A stretch of DNA of 64,000 nucleotides. Source: Stagnimonas aquatica. GTDB taxonomy: Bacteria; Pseudomonadota; Gammaproteobacteria; Nevskiales; Nevskiaceae. The notes below the pieces were generated by a model. It was not told the DNA's origin, ran no database searches, and worked only from the letters and a program-made list of their open reading frames with translations. The stretch lies in NCBI RefSeq assembly GCF_003730135.1, contig NZ_RJVO01000001.1:124001-188000 (forward strand), in the 5' to 3' direction. The translations under genes were made by a program, and so were the position numbers. Below are positions 7,644 to 16,804 of the stretch, in pieces (within the stretch, counting starts at the first letter, position 1; each line of letters starts with the position of its first letter).

Positions 7644-8528
7644 ATGAAAGCCTTCAGCGCTCCCGACAGCCCCTGGCGCGTGCCCTACGACGGTGGCTTC
7701 GAAGTCGCCAAGGCGCCGACCCGGCCGCCCAAGGACAGCCTCGACAAGGCCGGCCGCCAGGCGCGGCTGGCGGAACTGGTGGAAGAGCTGGCGAGCTTGC
7801 AGCACATCCTCTACGCCCACGACCACCGCTCGCTGCTGCTGGTGTTCCAGGCCATGGATGCCGCCGGCAAGGACTCCACCATCCGCGCTGTGCTCTCCGG
7901 CGTCGATCCCGCCGGCTGCCAGGTGACCAGCTTCAAGCAGCCGAGCAGCAGCGAGTTGGAGCACGACTTCCTCTGGCGCACCACGCTGGCCCTGCCCGAG
8001 CGCGGCCGCATCGGCGTGTTCAACCGCAGCTACTACGAGGAGGTGCTGGCGGTGCGCGTGCATCCCGAGTTCCTCCAGGCGCAGCGGCTGCCGCAGCCGA
8101 TGCCGCCGCTCAAGCAGCTCTGGGCCGACCGCTACGAGTCGATCCGCGACTACGAAAAGCACCTGGCGCGCAATGGCACGGTGATCCTGAAATTCTGGCT
8201 GCATGTCGGCAAGGAAGAGCAGCGCCAGCGCCTGCTGGCCCGACTCGACGAGCCGGCGAAGAACTGGAAGTTCAACAGCGGCGATGTCAGCGAGCGCCAG
8301 CACTGGAACCGCTACATGCGCGCCTACCAGGACGCCCTGAACGCCACCAGCCGCCCCTGCGCGCCCTGGTACGCGATCCCCGCCGACTCCAAGAGCTACA
8401 TGCGCATGGCCATCGCCGAGATCGTGGTACAGACCCTGCGCGGCCTGGACCTGCGCTACCCGACGCTGGATGCCAGCGAGCAGCGGCGTTTCGCCGCCAT
8501 GCGCCGCGCCCTCGCCCGCAAGACCTGA
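7644..8528 (+). CDS. Polyphosphate kinase 2 family phosphotransferase
   Basis: A 294-residue P-loop kinase of the PPK2 family, which transfers phosphate from polyphosphate to nucleotides. Walker A is DAAGKDS (residues 72-78), Walker B-type is GVFNRSYYEEVL, and the lid includes KFWLHVGKEEQRQR. The single-domain layout and overall length resemble class III enzymes that act on AMP and ADP. Subclass is inferred. It lies in a rightward group with the MFS permease, 19 bases apart, without an obvious functional link. Confidence 0.92.
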   Translation: MKAFSAPDSPWRVPYDGGFEVAKAPTRPPKDSLDKAGRQARLAELVEELASLQHILYAHDHRSLLLVFQAMDAAGKDSTIRAVLSGVDPAGCQVTSFKQPSSSELEHDFLWRTTLALPERGRIGVFNRSYYEEVLAVRVHPEFLQAQRLPQPMPPLKQLWADRYESIRDYEKHLARNGTVILKFWLHVGKEEQRQRLLARLDEPAKNWKFNSGDVSERQHWNRYMRAYQDALNATSRPCAPWYAIPADSKSYMRMAIAEIVVQTLRGLDLRYPTLDASEQRRFAAMRRALARKT

Positions 8529-8547
8529 AACCGACACTCCGCGCCCG

Positions 8548-9771
8548 ATGAGCCCACCCCAGAAGTGGACGCTGCTGCTCGCCCTGTATTTCAGCCAGGG
8601 TCTGCCTTTCGGCTTCTTCACCCAGGCGCTGCCGGTGCTGCTGCGCGAGGACGGCGTCTCGCTGTCGCGCATCGGCCTCTCCGGCCTGCTGTTCCTGCCC
8701 TGGGCGCTGAAGTGGCTGTGGGCACCCTGGGTGGACGCCCACGGCCTGCGCAAGCACTGGATCATCCCCCTGCAACTGGCGACCATCCTCACCGCCGTGG
8801 CGCTGGCGGCGGTGGACGGCAGCCCGGAGCAGAAACTGTTCTGGCTGAAGATCGCCATCGTGCTCTGCGCCTTGTTCGCCGCCACCCAGGACGTGCCCAG
8901 CGACGCCCTGGCGGTGCACCTTCTGCAACCGGGCGAACGCGGCCTGGGCAATGCCGTGCAGGTCGGCGGCTACCGGCTGGGCATGGTGCTGGGCGGCGGC
9001 GCGCTGATGATCGTGCTCGACCAACTGGGCTGGGCGGCGGCCTTCCTGGCGATGGCGGCCTTCCTGGGCTTGAGCCTCTGGCCGGTGCTGCGCTTCCCCG
9101 AACAGCGCCTGCTACCACCACTGGAACGGCGCGCGCCCGGCGCCAATCCCCTGCCGGCGATCTGGGCGCGGCTGCGGCTGCCCGGCATGGCGGCGCTGCT
9201 GTGCTGGCTGGTGGCCTACAAGTTCGGCGACAGCATGGCTTCGGCGATGGTGAAGCCCTATCTGGTGGATGCCGGCTGGAGCAAGACCGAGATCGGCCTC
9301 TGGGCCGGCATCGCCGGCTCCGGCGGCGGCCTGCTCGGCGCGCTGCTGGGCGGCCTGGCCGCCGACCGCCTGGGCCGCCGCCGCGCCCTGCTCTACTGCG
9401 GTCTGGCGCAGACCGCAGCGGTGGCGCTCTACGCCCTGCACGCCTACGGCCCCGGCGGCGAATGGCTGCTGAAGAGCGCAGTCACCCTGGAACATGTGCT
9501 GGGCGGCATGGCGACGGTGGCGCTGTTCACCCTGATGATGGACGCCAGTGATCCCCAGCACGCCGGCAGCGACTACACGCTACAGGCCTGCGCCATCGTC
9601 ATCGCCACCGGCCTGGCCGGCTGGGTGGGCGGCCTGTTGGGCGACGCGCTCGGCTACGGCGCGCTGTTCGCGCTCGCCACCGCGCTCTCCGGTGCCGGCT
9701 GCGGGCTGCTGCTGTGGGCGCTGGCGAGGCGACGGGTGCCCACTCGGCTGGTCGCGCAGATGCGCAGCTAG
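8548..9771 (+). CDS. MFS permease (AmpG-like)
   Basis: A 407-residue major-facilitator protein with about 12 hydrophobic segments. The N-terminal LYFSQGLPFGFF and the region GLLFLPWALKWLWAPWVD match AmpG-like permeases of the PAT/AmpG group, which import muropeptides or acetyl-CoA. GGLAADRLGRRRALL is the usual loop motif between helices 8 and 9. The ATG at 8548 begins the conserved N-terminus. No ampD or beta-lactamase gene is nearby, so the substrate is open. Confidence 0.85.
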   Translation: MSPPQKWTLLLALYFSQGLPFGFFTQALPVLLREDGVSLSRIGLSGLLFLPWALKWLWAPWVDAHGLRKHWIIPLQLATILTAVALAAVDGSPEQKLFWLKIAIVLCALFAATQDVPSDALAVHLLQPGERGLGNAVQVGGYRLGMVLGGGALMIVLDQLGWAAAFLAMAAFLGLSLWPVLRFPEQRLLPPLERRAPGANPLPAIWARLRLPGMAALLCWLVAYKFGDSMASAMVKPYLVDAGWSKTEIGLWAGIAGSGGGLLGALLGGLAADRLGRRRALLYCGLAQTAAVALYALHAYGPGGEWLLKSAVTLEHVLGGMATVALFTLMMDASDPQHAGSDYTLQACAIVIATGLAGWVGGLLGDALGYGALFALATALSGAGCGLLLWALARRRVPTRLVAQMRS

Positions 9772-9846
9772 ACGGCGCCGCCTCAGCCAGGCCCGACTCC
9801 GGATCAAAGCCCTGCGCAAGCCCTGGGGAAGAACAGGCTACGGACC

Positions 9847-10305
9847 TCAGCGCTCCCAGAGGATGCGCACTGCCAACTCCGGGCTGCCGCCGGGCGGGAT
9901 GTTGTGCATCAGCAGCTCCAGGCCGCCGGCGGGCAGAAGCTGGAGCACGAGATCCCAACCCCAATCCGGCCCGGGCGGCGCGGCATAGCTGCCCAGTACC
10001 AGGAAACCATTTGCGCGGGCCTCGCCCCGGCAGTGCATCACCGAACCGCTGCTGTGGAAGGAATCGACCCAGGCGGCGCTGACCAGCGCGCGCTCGTTGT
10101 CGTTGCCGACCAGCAACAGGCCCGACTGCGGCTGCCCCTCGTAGCTCCACCGGTAGCGCAGCGCCAGGAACTTGCCCATGGCCTCGCTGGTGATCTGCAC
10201 TTCGCAGGGGCAGACCGCGTGCGGCGGCGCCTTGGGGTCGAACCACAGGCTCTTTTCACCGGACCATTCGCCCAGCAACGCGGGGTGCAAGCTGCTCAGC
10301 TTCAT
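9847..10305 (-). CDS. DUF1579-like protein
   Basis: A 152-residue soluble protein beginning with LLGEWSGEKSLWFDP, the opening of lipocalin-like DUF1579 proteins, which form a small beta-barrel of unknown function. Alternating strands such as FLALRYRWSYEGQPQSGLLLVG support a barrel. No signal peptide is seen. It lies 64 bases downstream of the histidine kinase on the same strand and may share its transcript. Confidence 0.65.
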   Translation of the reverse strand: MKLSSLHPALLGEWSGEKSLWFDPKAPPHAVCPCEVQITSEAMGKFLALRYRWSYEGQPQSGLLLVGNDNERALVSAAWVDSFHSSGSVMHCRGEARANGFLVLGSYAAPPGPDWGWDLVLQLLPAGGLELLMHNIPPGGSPELAVRILWER

Positions 10306-10369
10306 CGGGTTCTCCGGTGGCCCGACCCGCAGTGTAGGTGCTGCCGAGACAGACGGCCGGCGGCGGCGT

Positions 10370-11629
10370 TCAGAACGACAGCCGCGCCCGCGCGCCGCCT
10401 TCGGGGCGGTTCTCCAGACTCAGCCGCCAGCGCAGGCGCTGCGCCAGGGTGGCGGCGATATAGAGCCCCATTCCGGTGCCGCCGTCGCGGCCACGGCTGC
10501 GCGGCGCGAACACCTGCGGCAGCTCCTCGGGCGGAATGCCGGGGCCGTCGTCGTCGACCACCAGCCCTACCGAGTCCAGCCGCACCCGCACCGCGCCCGG
10601 CTGCTGACGCCCGGCCTGGGTGACCGCGCGCAAGGAATTGCGCAGCAGATTGCTGACGATCACCGTCACCGCGCCGGCCGGCGCCACCACCGTGCAGGGC
10701 TGCAACTGCCAGTCCACGGCGCTGATGTCGAGCTGGGCGGCACACAAGGCCGGCAGGCGCTCGTGCAGCGGCAGCGCCTCGGCGACCGGCACCACGTCGG
10801 TGCGCGACAGCCAGAGCAGGGCGTCGAGATCCTGCAAGGCGCTGCGCGCCGAGCGCAGGATGCGCGCCACCGGCGGCGCCGGCTGGCTGGCGTCGAGGAT
10901 CTCGGCGGCACCCAGGATCACCGCCAGCGGCGTGCGCAGCTCGTGGCTGGCGCTGGCAGCGAAGGCGCGCTCGCGTTCCACCAGTTCATCCACCCGCGCC
11001 ATGTGGCCGTTGAGCGCCTCGGCGATCACCGCCAGCTCGCTGTCGTGCGGCGCCGCCGGCAGCCGGGCGCCGCGCTGCTCGGGGTCGAGGCCGCGCAGGT
11101 CGGCGACCAGGCCGTCGAGCGGGGCCAGGGTCTGCTGGGCAAGACGGCCGGACAGCCACCAGCCGAGCAGGGCGGTGAAGCCCATGCCGGCCAGCAGGGT
11201 CAGCCAGAGCAACTGCTCGCGGGAGCTGAGCGCGCGGTCGCTGTAGCTGAGGTAGGCGCTATCGCCGGGACCGAGGCGGCGCACCAGCACGTAGTGCGGG
11301 CGGTCTTCGTAGACGATATCGGCGTGCAGCCCTGGCGGTAGCGCCCAGACCACCGCCGGCGGCGGCGCCCCGCCCCGCGCCGGCCGGTAGTAGCGCAGGG
11401 TCTCGCCCTGCAGTTCGCTGGGCTCGGGCGCTGTGCCGGCGCGCACGAAGTAGCGCATCTCGCGCTCCAGCAGATCGCTGAGGGTGGCGTGTTCGATGTA
11501 GCGCTCCACCGCCAGGAAGCCGAGGCCGAGCAGCAGCGCGCTGAGCAGCGACAGACTGACCAGGGAGGACGCCAGCCGGCGGCGGAGGCGGTGGCCGCCC
11601 GTGCGGCCACTGCTGAGCACCGAGGCCAC
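10370..11629 (-). CDS. Sensor histidine kinase
   Basis: A membrane sensor kinase of about 419 residues. It has a transmembrane helix at about 20-42, a periplasmic sensor of about 110 residues, a second helix (LLAGMGFTALLGWWLSG), a HAMP-type linker, the phospho-accepting histidine in ASASHELRTPL, an N box (NLLRNSLRAV), and the G1 and G2 boxes VDDDGPGIP and GGTGMGLYIA. I chose the GTG at 11629, 23 bases after the regulator stop; a second GTG lies at 11620. It is the partner of the upstream response regulator. The stimulus is unknown. Confidence 0.9.
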   Translation of the reverse strand: MASVLSSGRTGGHRLRRRLASSLVSLSLLSALLLGLGFLAVERYIEHATLSDLLEREMRYFVRAGTAPEPSELQGETLRYYRPARGGAPPPAVVWALPPGLHADIVYEDRPHYVLVRRLGPGDSAYLSYSDRALSSREQLLWLTLLAGMGFTALLGWWLSGRLAQQTLAPLDGLVADLRGLDPEQRGARLPAAPHDSELAVIAEALNGHMARVDELVERERAFAASASHELRTPLAVILGAAEILDASQPAPPVARILRSARSALQDLDALLWLSRTDVVPVAEALPLHERLPALCAAQLDISAVDWQLQPCTVVAPAGAVTVIVSNLLRNSLRAVTQAGRQQPGAVRVRLDSVGLVVDDDGPGIPPEELPQVFAPRSRGRDGGTGMGLYIAATLAQRLRWRLSLENRPEGGARARLSF

Positions 11630-11652
11630 CGCCGATGCCCCGGACGAGGGCT

Positions 11653-12330
11653 TCAGGCGTCGAGCACCGCCAGGCGGTAGCCCTCGCCGTGCACGGTGTG
11701 GATGAGCTTGGTCGGGAACGGCTTGTCCACCGCCGCCCGCAGGTTGTGCAGGTGGGCGCGCAGCACATCGCCATCGGGGGCGTCGTCGCCCCAGAGCGCG
11801 CGCTCCAGCTCGGCACGGGTGACCAGCCGTGGCGAGCGGCGCAGCAGCACCTCCAGCAGGCGGCGCTCGGCGCGGGTGAGGGTGATCGGCTTGCCGGCGC
11901 GGCGCACTTCGGCGGTGCCGGGATCGCATTCGAGGTCCGCGACCCGCAGGATCTGTTCGGCGACGGTGCCGCTGGCGCGCCGGTGCAGCGCCGCCAGCCG
12001 CGCCGCCAGTTCAGACAGCGCAAACGGTTTGACCAGGTAGTCGTCGGCGCCGGCGGCGAGGCCATCGACGCGGTCGCTGACGGCGTCCAGCGCGGTGAGC
12101 ATCAGCACCGGGGTATTGACGCCCTGGCCGCGCAGGCGCCGGCACAGGCTGGCGCCATCCAGGCCGGGCAGCAGGCGGTCGAGGACGATGACATCGGCGT
12201 TGCCGTCCTGCGCCCGCAGCAGGCCGGTGGGGCCGTCGGCGGCGAAGTCCACCGCATGGCCCTGGGCCGTGAGGTAGTCGCCGACATTGGCGGCGAGGTC
12301 GGGATGATCTTCGATGACGAGTATGCGCAT
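11653..12330 (-). CDS. OmpR-family response regulator
   Basis: A 225-residue two-component regulator. The receiver domain (1-118) has acidic residues in VIEDHPDL and the phospho-acceptor aspartate in VIVLDRLLPGLDG, with the conserved lysine in YLVKPF. The C-terminal winged helix includes LTRAERRLLEVLLRRSPRLVT and HTVHGEGYRL, as in QseB/PmrA-type regulators. Its start is 37 bases beyond the tatC stop, so tatABC, this gene and the kinase may be co-transcribed. Target genes cannot be told from the sequence. Confidence 0.93.
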   Translation of the reverse strand: MRILVIEDHPDLAANVGDYLTAQGHAVDFAADGPTGLLRAQDGNADVIVLDRLLPGLDGASLCRRLRGQGVNTPVLMLTALDAVSDRVDGLAAGADDYLVKPFALSELAARLAALHRRASGTVAEQILRVADLECDPGTAEVRRAGKPITLTRAERRLLEVLLRRSPRLVTRAELERALWGDDAPDGDVLRAHLHNLRAAVDKPFPTKLIHTVHGEGYRLAVLDA

Positions 12331-12367
12331 GGGACGAATGCTACGTCAGCCGGGGGTCAAACGTCCG

Positions 12368-13129
12368 TCAAGCAGGATCAGGATCGCGGGCGCGCTGCTT
12401 GCCGATCCAAGCGGCCCACAATATGCCCAGCTCGAACAGCAGATAGGACGGCACCGCCACCAGCACCTGGCTGGCGACATCGGGCGGGGTGATGATCGCC
12501 GCGACCACGAAGATGCCGACCAGCACGTAGCCGCGCGCCTCCTTGAGCTGGGCGACGCTGACGAAACCGGTCCAGACCAGCAGCACCACGGCCACCGGCG
12601 TCTCGAAGGCGACGCCGAAGGCGATGAAGATGGTGAGGATGAAGTCCAGGTACTTGCCGATGTCGGTGGCCACCTGCACGCCGGCGGGCGCGACACCGAT
12701 CATGAAATGGAACACCGCCGGCAGGGTGATGTAGTAGGCAAAGGCGACGCCGGCGTAGAACAGCAGCGTGGAAGACGCCAGCAGCGGCGCGATCAGCTTG
12801 CGCTCGTGCTTGTACAAGCCGGGCGCGACGAAACCCCAGACCTGGTAGAGGATCCAGGGCATCGCCAGCACGATCGAGAGGATCGCCACCAGCTTGAAGG
12901 GGATGAGGAAGGGTGAGGCCACCTCGGTGGCGATCATCGAGGCGCCTTCCGGCAGCAGCTTGGTCAGCGGCGCGGCGAAGAATGCGTAGATGTCGCGCGC
13001 GAAGAACAGCATCGGCAGCAGCAGCACCAGCACGCCGTAGAGGGCGTTCAGGAAGCGGGTGCGCAGTTCCAGCAGGTGGGCGAGCAGCGGCTGCTCGGCG
13101 CCCGGGGCGTTGGGGTCGATGATCGGCAT
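12368..13129 (-). CDS. tatC: Sec-independent translocase subunit TatC
   Basis: A 253-residue inner-membrane protein with six transmembrane helices, the receptor for twin-arginine signal peptides. The N-terminal HLLELRTRFLNALYG and the conserved first periplasmic loop and helix pattern (FLIPFKLVAILSIVLAMPWI, then YQVWGFVAPGLYKHERK) are diagnostic. It is three bases downstream of tatB, in the usual tatA-tatB-tatC order. Confidence 0.97.
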   Translation of the reverse strand: MPIIDPNAPGAEQPLLAHLLELRTRFLNALYGVLVLLLPMLFFARDIYAFFAAPLTKLLPEGASMIATEVASPFLIPFKLVAILSIVLAMPWILYQVWGFVAPGLYKHERKLIAPLLASSTLLFYAGVAFAYYITLPAVFHFMIGVAPAGVQVATDIGKYLDFILTIFIAFGVAFETPVAVVLLVWTGFVSVAQLKEARGYVLVGIFVVAAIITPPDVASQVLVAVPSYLLFELGILWAAWIGKQRARDPDPA

Positions 13130-13132
13130 CGA

Positions 13133-13435
13133 CTAGTTCTTGCCTTCGCCGGGCGGCGTGGCGGCGTCCTTGACCTCGCCGGCGGTGGACTTCACCTGCG
13201 ACTCCAGCATGGCGAACTGCTCGCGGGCCAGGCGATTGGCCTCGTCGAGCTTCTTCTTGAGGTCCGCCGCCTGGGTTTCACGCTCCAGCTCGGTGGAGAG
13301 GTTGCGCATGTAGCTCTTGGCCTGGCCGGTCCAGCGGCCGACGCTGCGCGCCACCCTGGGCAGGCGCTCCGGCCCGAGCACGATCAGGGCGATCACGAAG
13401 CACAGGAACAGCTCGCCGAACCCGATATCGAACAT
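13133..13435 (-). CDS. tatB: Tat translocase subunit TatB
   Basis: A 100-residue protein starting MFDIGFGELFLCFVIALIVL, the TatB N-terminal membrane anchor. It is followed by the GPERLP hinge and an amphipathic, charged coiled-coil helix. TatB joins TatC in the substrate-receptor complex. The ATG at 13435 matches the family start exactly; the open frame upstream of it is unrelated. It is 29 bases after tatA. Confidence 0.95.
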   Translation of the reverse strand: MFDIGFGELFLCFVIALIVLGPERLPRVARSVGRWTGQAKSYMRNLSTELERETQAADLKKKLDEANRLAREQFAMLESQVKSTAGEVKDAATPPGEGKN

Positions 13436-13464
13436 GGCAGAAGGCCGGCCGCGAGGCGGGGCTG

Positions 13465-13689
13465 CTAGACCTGCTCTTTCTTGGTTTCGCTCTGCGCGCT
13501 GGTCTGCGACTGAGCGGCGACCGCCTCCGGCTTCTTGGCCGCCTCGGCTTCGCCTTCGCGCATCGCGTCCTTGAAGTTCTTCACCGCCGAGCCGAGGTCG
13601 CCGCCGGCACCGCGCAACTTCTTGGTGCCGAATACCAGCACCACCACCACCAGCACGATCAGCCAGTGCCAAATCGAGAAGGAACCCAT
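13465..13689 (-). CDS. tatA: Tat translocase subunit TatA
   Basis: A 74-residue protein with the TatA signature: N-terminal membrane helix ([18 protein letters not shown]), the [21 protein letters not shown] amphipathic region split at the hinge, and a polar tail. TatA polymerises to form the conduit for folded substrates. It starts 22 bases after hisE on the same strand, so the two share a transcript, as in pseudomonads. Confidence 0.96.
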   Translation of the reverse strand: MGSFSIWHWLIVLVVVVLVFGTKKLRGAGGDLGSAVKNFKDAMREGEAEAAKKPEAVAAQSQTSAQSETKKEQV

Positions 13690-13711
13690 GTGTATCTCCT
13701 AGAAAAATGAC

Positions 13712-14041
13712 CTACTTCGAGCGCGCGGCTTTTTCCGCGTGGCCGGAGGTGCCCATGCGCCGGGCCAGTTCGGCCAGCACCGCCTGGGAGGAAAGGCCCC
13801 GGTGCGTCAGCAGCACCAGGGTGTGGAACCAGAGATCCGCCACTTCGTAGACCAGCGCCGCGTCGTCGGGGTTCTTGGCGGCGATGATGGTCTCGGCCGC
13901 CTCCTCGCCCACCTTCTTGGCGATGCCATCCACACCCTTGGCGTAGAGGCTGGCGGTGTAGGAACTGGCGGCATCGGCTGCCTTGCGGGCGAGCAGTTGC
14001 GCATCCAGCGCTTCGAGAATCTGACTGGCGGGAGCGGACAT
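13712..14041 (-). CDS. hisE: Phosphoribosyl-ATP pyrophosphatase
   Basis: A 109-residue stand-alone HisE, catalysing the second step of histidine synthesis (PR-ATP to PR-AMP plus pyrophosphate). The MazG-like metal-binding pattern is clear in KKVGEEAAETIIAAK and EVADLWFHTLVLL. In many bacteria it is fused to HisI; here it is not, and no hisI lies between it and hisF. It precedes tatABC on the same strand. Confidence 0.95.
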   Translation of the reverse strand: MSAPASQILEALDAQLLARKAADAASSYTASLYAKGVDGIAKKVGEEAAETIIAAKNPDDAALVYEVADLWFHTLVLLTHRGLSSQAVLAELARRMGTSGHAEKAARSK

Positions 14042-14192
14042 CGCGCAAGTTTAGCCCAGCGAATGCTGCAACAGTGCGTCAGTCCACCGCCATGTCCGGG
14101 CTTGTAAAGCCTGGGTAAAGACCGGCCTGCGGCGGCGACAGCGCCGAAATACTGGGCTCCTCCCAACCCCAGGTTTCGCCCAGGAGCCGCGC

Positions 14193-15113
14193 ATGAAAAC
14201 GACCTTACCCGGAAACAACTCCCAGGCGTCCGAGGAGGCCCCGGCCACCCGCCTCGGCCGGCGGATCAGCCGTCGCGAAGCGATCAATCTGCTGGGCGGG
14301 GTGGCCGGCGCCGCCCTGGTGATCGGCTGCGGGGCCGGCACCGAACAACTGGTCGAGACCGACAGCAGCAGTAGCAGCGGCTCCTCCTCCTCGGGAGGCT
14401 CCACCAGCTCCTCGTCCGGGGGTTCCACCACCGGGAGCTGCACCCGGGTGGCCGAGGAGACCAATGGCCCCTTCCCTTCGGACGGCTCGAACACCAACAA
14501 CGGCGTGCTGAAGAACTGCCTGACCGACTCGCGGGTGATCCGCCGCGACATCCGCAGCGACTTCGACGGCAGCAACACCCAGGCCGGCACGGCGCTGACG
14601 CTGACCATGAACCTGCTCAACACCAATGGCAGTTGCGGCACGCTCAGCGGCTACTACGTCTACATCTGGCATTGCAGCGCCGCCGGCAGCTACAGCCAGT
14701 ACAGCGGCAACATGAACGGCGGCAACTACGCCGACCGCACCTGGCTGCGCGGGGTGCAGATCAGCGATGCCAACGGGCAGTTGACCTTCACCACCATCTT
14801 TCCGGGCCGTTATTCCGGCCGGGCGACGCATATCCACTTCGAGGTCTATCCGGCCGACGCCGGGGTCGGCACCGCCGCGCATCAGAAGAGCAAGGTGATC
14901 GCCACCTCGCAGTTGGCCTTTCCCGACAGCGTCACCAACGGCAGCGGCAACCCCTACAGCAACACCACGCTCTACCCGAACAGCGCGACCAACAACACCA
15001 GCAATGCCAACGACGGCATCTTCAGCGATGGCACCAGCACCGAGATGCTGACGATCAGCGGTAGCAACAGCAGCGGCTACGCCGCCAGCATCACAGTGGC
15101 GGTCGCGGCCTGA
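14193..15113 (+). CDS. Tat-type lipoprotein, intradiol ring-cleavage dioxygenase family
   Basis: A 306-residue protein with a twin-arginine motif SRREAIN (26-32), a hydrophobic segment and a lipobox ending at Cys46 (VIGC), so it is probably a Tat-exported lipoprotein. A Ser/Gly/Thr linker (about 55-83) leads to an intradiol dioxygenase fold. The non-heme Fe(III) ligands are both present as tyrosines (in SYSQY and FPGRYSGR) and histidines (in THIHFEV). Exported members of this family have unclear substrates. It runs opposite to its neighbours, between hisF and hisE, and next to tatABC. Confidence 0.85.
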   Translation: MKTTLPGNNSQASEEAPATRLGRRISRREAINLLGGVAGAALVIGCGAGTEQLVETDSSSSSGSSSSGGSTSSSSGGSTTGSCTRVAEETNGPFPSDGSNTNNGVLKNCLTDSRVIRRDIRSDFDGSNTQAGTALTLTMNLLNTNGSCGTLSGYYVYIWHCSAAGSYSQYSGNMNGGNYADRTWLRGVQISDANGQLTFTTIFPGRYSGRATHIHFEVYPADAGVGTAAHQKSKVIATSQLAFPDSVTNGSGNPYSNTTLYPNSATNNTSNANDGIFSDGTSTEMLTISGSNSSGYAASITVAVAA

Positions 15114-15126
15114 GTCAGCGGCAAAC

Positions 15127-15154
15127 AAAAAAGCCCGCCATCGGCGGGCTTTTT
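15127..15154. terminator. Bidirectional intrinsic terminator
   Basis: A-tract, 7-bp perfect stem GCCCGCC / GGCGGGC with a 3-base loop (ATC), then T-tract. It lies between the convergent dioxygenase and hisF genes and can terminate both. Confidence 0.93.
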
Positions 15155-15168
15155 CCACGGAGCGCGGC

Positions 15169-15939
15169 TTACTGGCGTACCCGCACGCCGCGCTGGGCGA
15201 GGTAGCTCTTGGCCTCGCCGACCGTGTAGGTGCCGTGGTGGAAGATGCTGGCGGCGAGCGCCGCGTCGGCATGGCCCTCGGCCAGGCCCTGGTAGAGATG
15301 CTCCAGATTGCCGACGCCGCCGGAGGCGATCACCGGCACATTGACCCGGCGGTTGATCGCCGCCAGCAGCTCGACGTCATAGCCTTCCTTGGTGCCGTCG
15401 CGGTCCATGCTGGTGACCAGCAGCTCGCCGGCACCGTACTGCACCATCTTCGCCGCCCAGTCCACCGCGTCGAGGCCGGTGGCCTTGCGGCCGCCATGGG
15501 TGAACACTTCCCAGCGCGGCGGCTCCTTCTTCTTGCTCACCCGCTTGGCGTCGATGGCGACGACGATGCATTGCACGCCGTAGCGGTCACCCGCCTCGCG
15601 CACAAAGTCGGGGTTCTGCACAGCGGCGGTGTTGATGCTGACCTTGTCGGCGCCGGCGGCGAGCAGGCATTTGACGTCGGCGCAACTGCGCACGCCGCCG
15701 CCGACGGTGAGCGGGATGTAGATCTCGCGCGCCACGGCTTCAACGGTGGCGAACAACGTCGGACGGTCGTCGGAGCTGGCGGTGATGTCGAGGAACACCA
15801 GCTCGTCGGCGCCCTGGGCATCGTAGCGACGGGCGACCTCGACCGGATCGCCGGCATCCTGCACGTCTTCAAACTTCACGCCCTTGACCACCCGGCCACG
15901 GTCGATGTCCAGGCAGGGGACGATGCGTTTCGCGAGCAT
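15169..15939 (-). CDS. hisF: Imidazole glycerol phosphate synthase cyclase subunit
   Basis: A 256-residue (beta/alpha)8 barrel that uses ammonia from HisH to turn PRFAR into IGP and AICAR. Catalytic aspartates are Asp11 ([12 protein letters not shown]) and the one in VVAIDAKR. Phosphate sites include [11 protein letters not shown] and [11 protein letters not shown]. It is five bases downstream of hisA in the hisB-hisH-hisA-hisF operon and ends at the bidirectional terminator. Confidence 0.98.
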   Translation of the reverse strand: MLAKRIVPCLDIDRGRVVKGVKFEDVQDAGDPVEVARRYDAQGADELVFLDITASSDDRPTLFATVEAVAREIYIPLTVGGGVRSCADVKCLLAAGADKVSINTAAVQNPDFVREAGDRYGVQCIVVAIDAKRVSKKKEPPRWEVFTHGGRKATGLDAVDWAAKMVQYGAGELLVTSMDRDGTKEGYDVELLAAINRRVNVPVIASGGVGNLEHLYQGLAEGHADAALAASIFHHGTYTVGEAKSYLAQRGVRVRQ

Positions 15940-15944
15940 GCGGA

Positions 15945-16673
15945 TCAGCTCTTTACGATCTTGACGGCGTCGGCGAGCTTGAACTTGCCTTCGTAGAGCG
16001 CGCGGCCGATCACTGCGCCGACCACGCCATCGCCTTCCAGGTCCTTGAGCTTGCGGATGTCATCCAGCGAGCCAATGCCGCCGCTGGCGATCACCGGGGT
16101 CTTGATGGCGCGGGCCAGGGCCTGGGTGGACTCGGCATTGAAGCCTTCGAGCATGCCGTCGCGGCCGATGTCGGTGTAGATGATCGCCTCGACGCCGTCG
16201 TGCTCGCACTGCTGGGCGATTTCGACCACGGTGTGGTGGCTGAGCTTGCTCCAGCCATCGACGGCAACGTGGTCGCCCTTGGCGTCGAGGCCGACGATGA
16301 CATGGCGCGGGTATTCGATGCAGAGGTCGTGCAGGAAGTGCGGCGCGGTAATCACCCGGGTGCCGAGGATCACGTAGCTGACGCCGATGTTGAGGTAGCG
16401 CTGCACGGTCTCCTCGTCGCGGATGCCGCCGCCGATCTGTACCGGCACATCGCCGGCGGCCTGGACGATCTTCTCCACCGCCCTGAGGTTGACCGGCGCA
16501 CCCTTGAGCGCCCCGTCGAGGTCGACGACGTGGATGCGTTCGGCGCCATCGCCGATCCAGCGCCGCGCCATCTCGGCGGGGTCGTCGGAGAACACCGTGA
16601 CATCGTTGAAATCACCCTGGCGCAGGCGGACGCACTGGCCGTTCTTGAGGTCAATCGCTGGGATCAGGAGCAT
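15945..16673 (-). CDS. hisA: ProFAR isomerase
   Basis: A 242-residue (beta/alpha)8 barrel that isomerises ProFAR to PRFAR. Catalytic residues are Asp8 (IPAIDLKNG) and the aspartate in [12 protein letters not shown]. Phosphate-binding loops are [11 protein letters not shown] and [11 protein letters not shown]. It lies between hisH (120 bases upstream) and hisF (five bases downstream). Confidence 0.98.
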   Translation of the reverse strand: MLLIPAIDLKNGQCVRLRQGDFNDVTVFSDDPAEMARRWIGDGAERIHVVDLDGALKGAPVNLRAVEKIVQAAGDVPVQIGGGIRDEETVQRYLNIGVSYVILGTRVITAPHFLHDLCIEYPRHVIVGLDAKGDHVAVDGWSKLSHHTVVEIAQQCEHDGVEAIIYTDIGRDGMLEGFNAESTQALARAIKTPVIASGGIGSLDDIRKLKDLEGDGVVGAVIGRALYEGKFKLADAVKIVKS

Positions 16674-16778
16674 GACGCGTGGTAGCTAGGCGCGGGACGC
16701 CTGGACAGTGGGTTTGTGCGCGTGAGGGGTTAATCCTTGCGGCAAAGCGTAACACCATCGGTGCACGCCAACAGCCGG

Positions 16779-16804
16779 GGTCAAGGATTCCGGTCAAGGA
16801 TTCC
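16779..16804. repeat. 13-bp exact tandem duplication at the hisH stop
   Basis: The unit GGTCAAGGATTCC occurs twice in direct succession. It covers the final codons and stop of hisH, so a second, out-of-frame copy of the gene end follows the real stop. It probably arose by replication slippage and does not change the protein. Confidence 0.95.

Noticed and set aside
13712-15168. A hidden hisI gene between hisE and hisF
   Set aside because: No reading frame on either strand has the HisI CxxxC/WxGxG-type motifs; the space is filled by the dioxygenase gene and a terminator.
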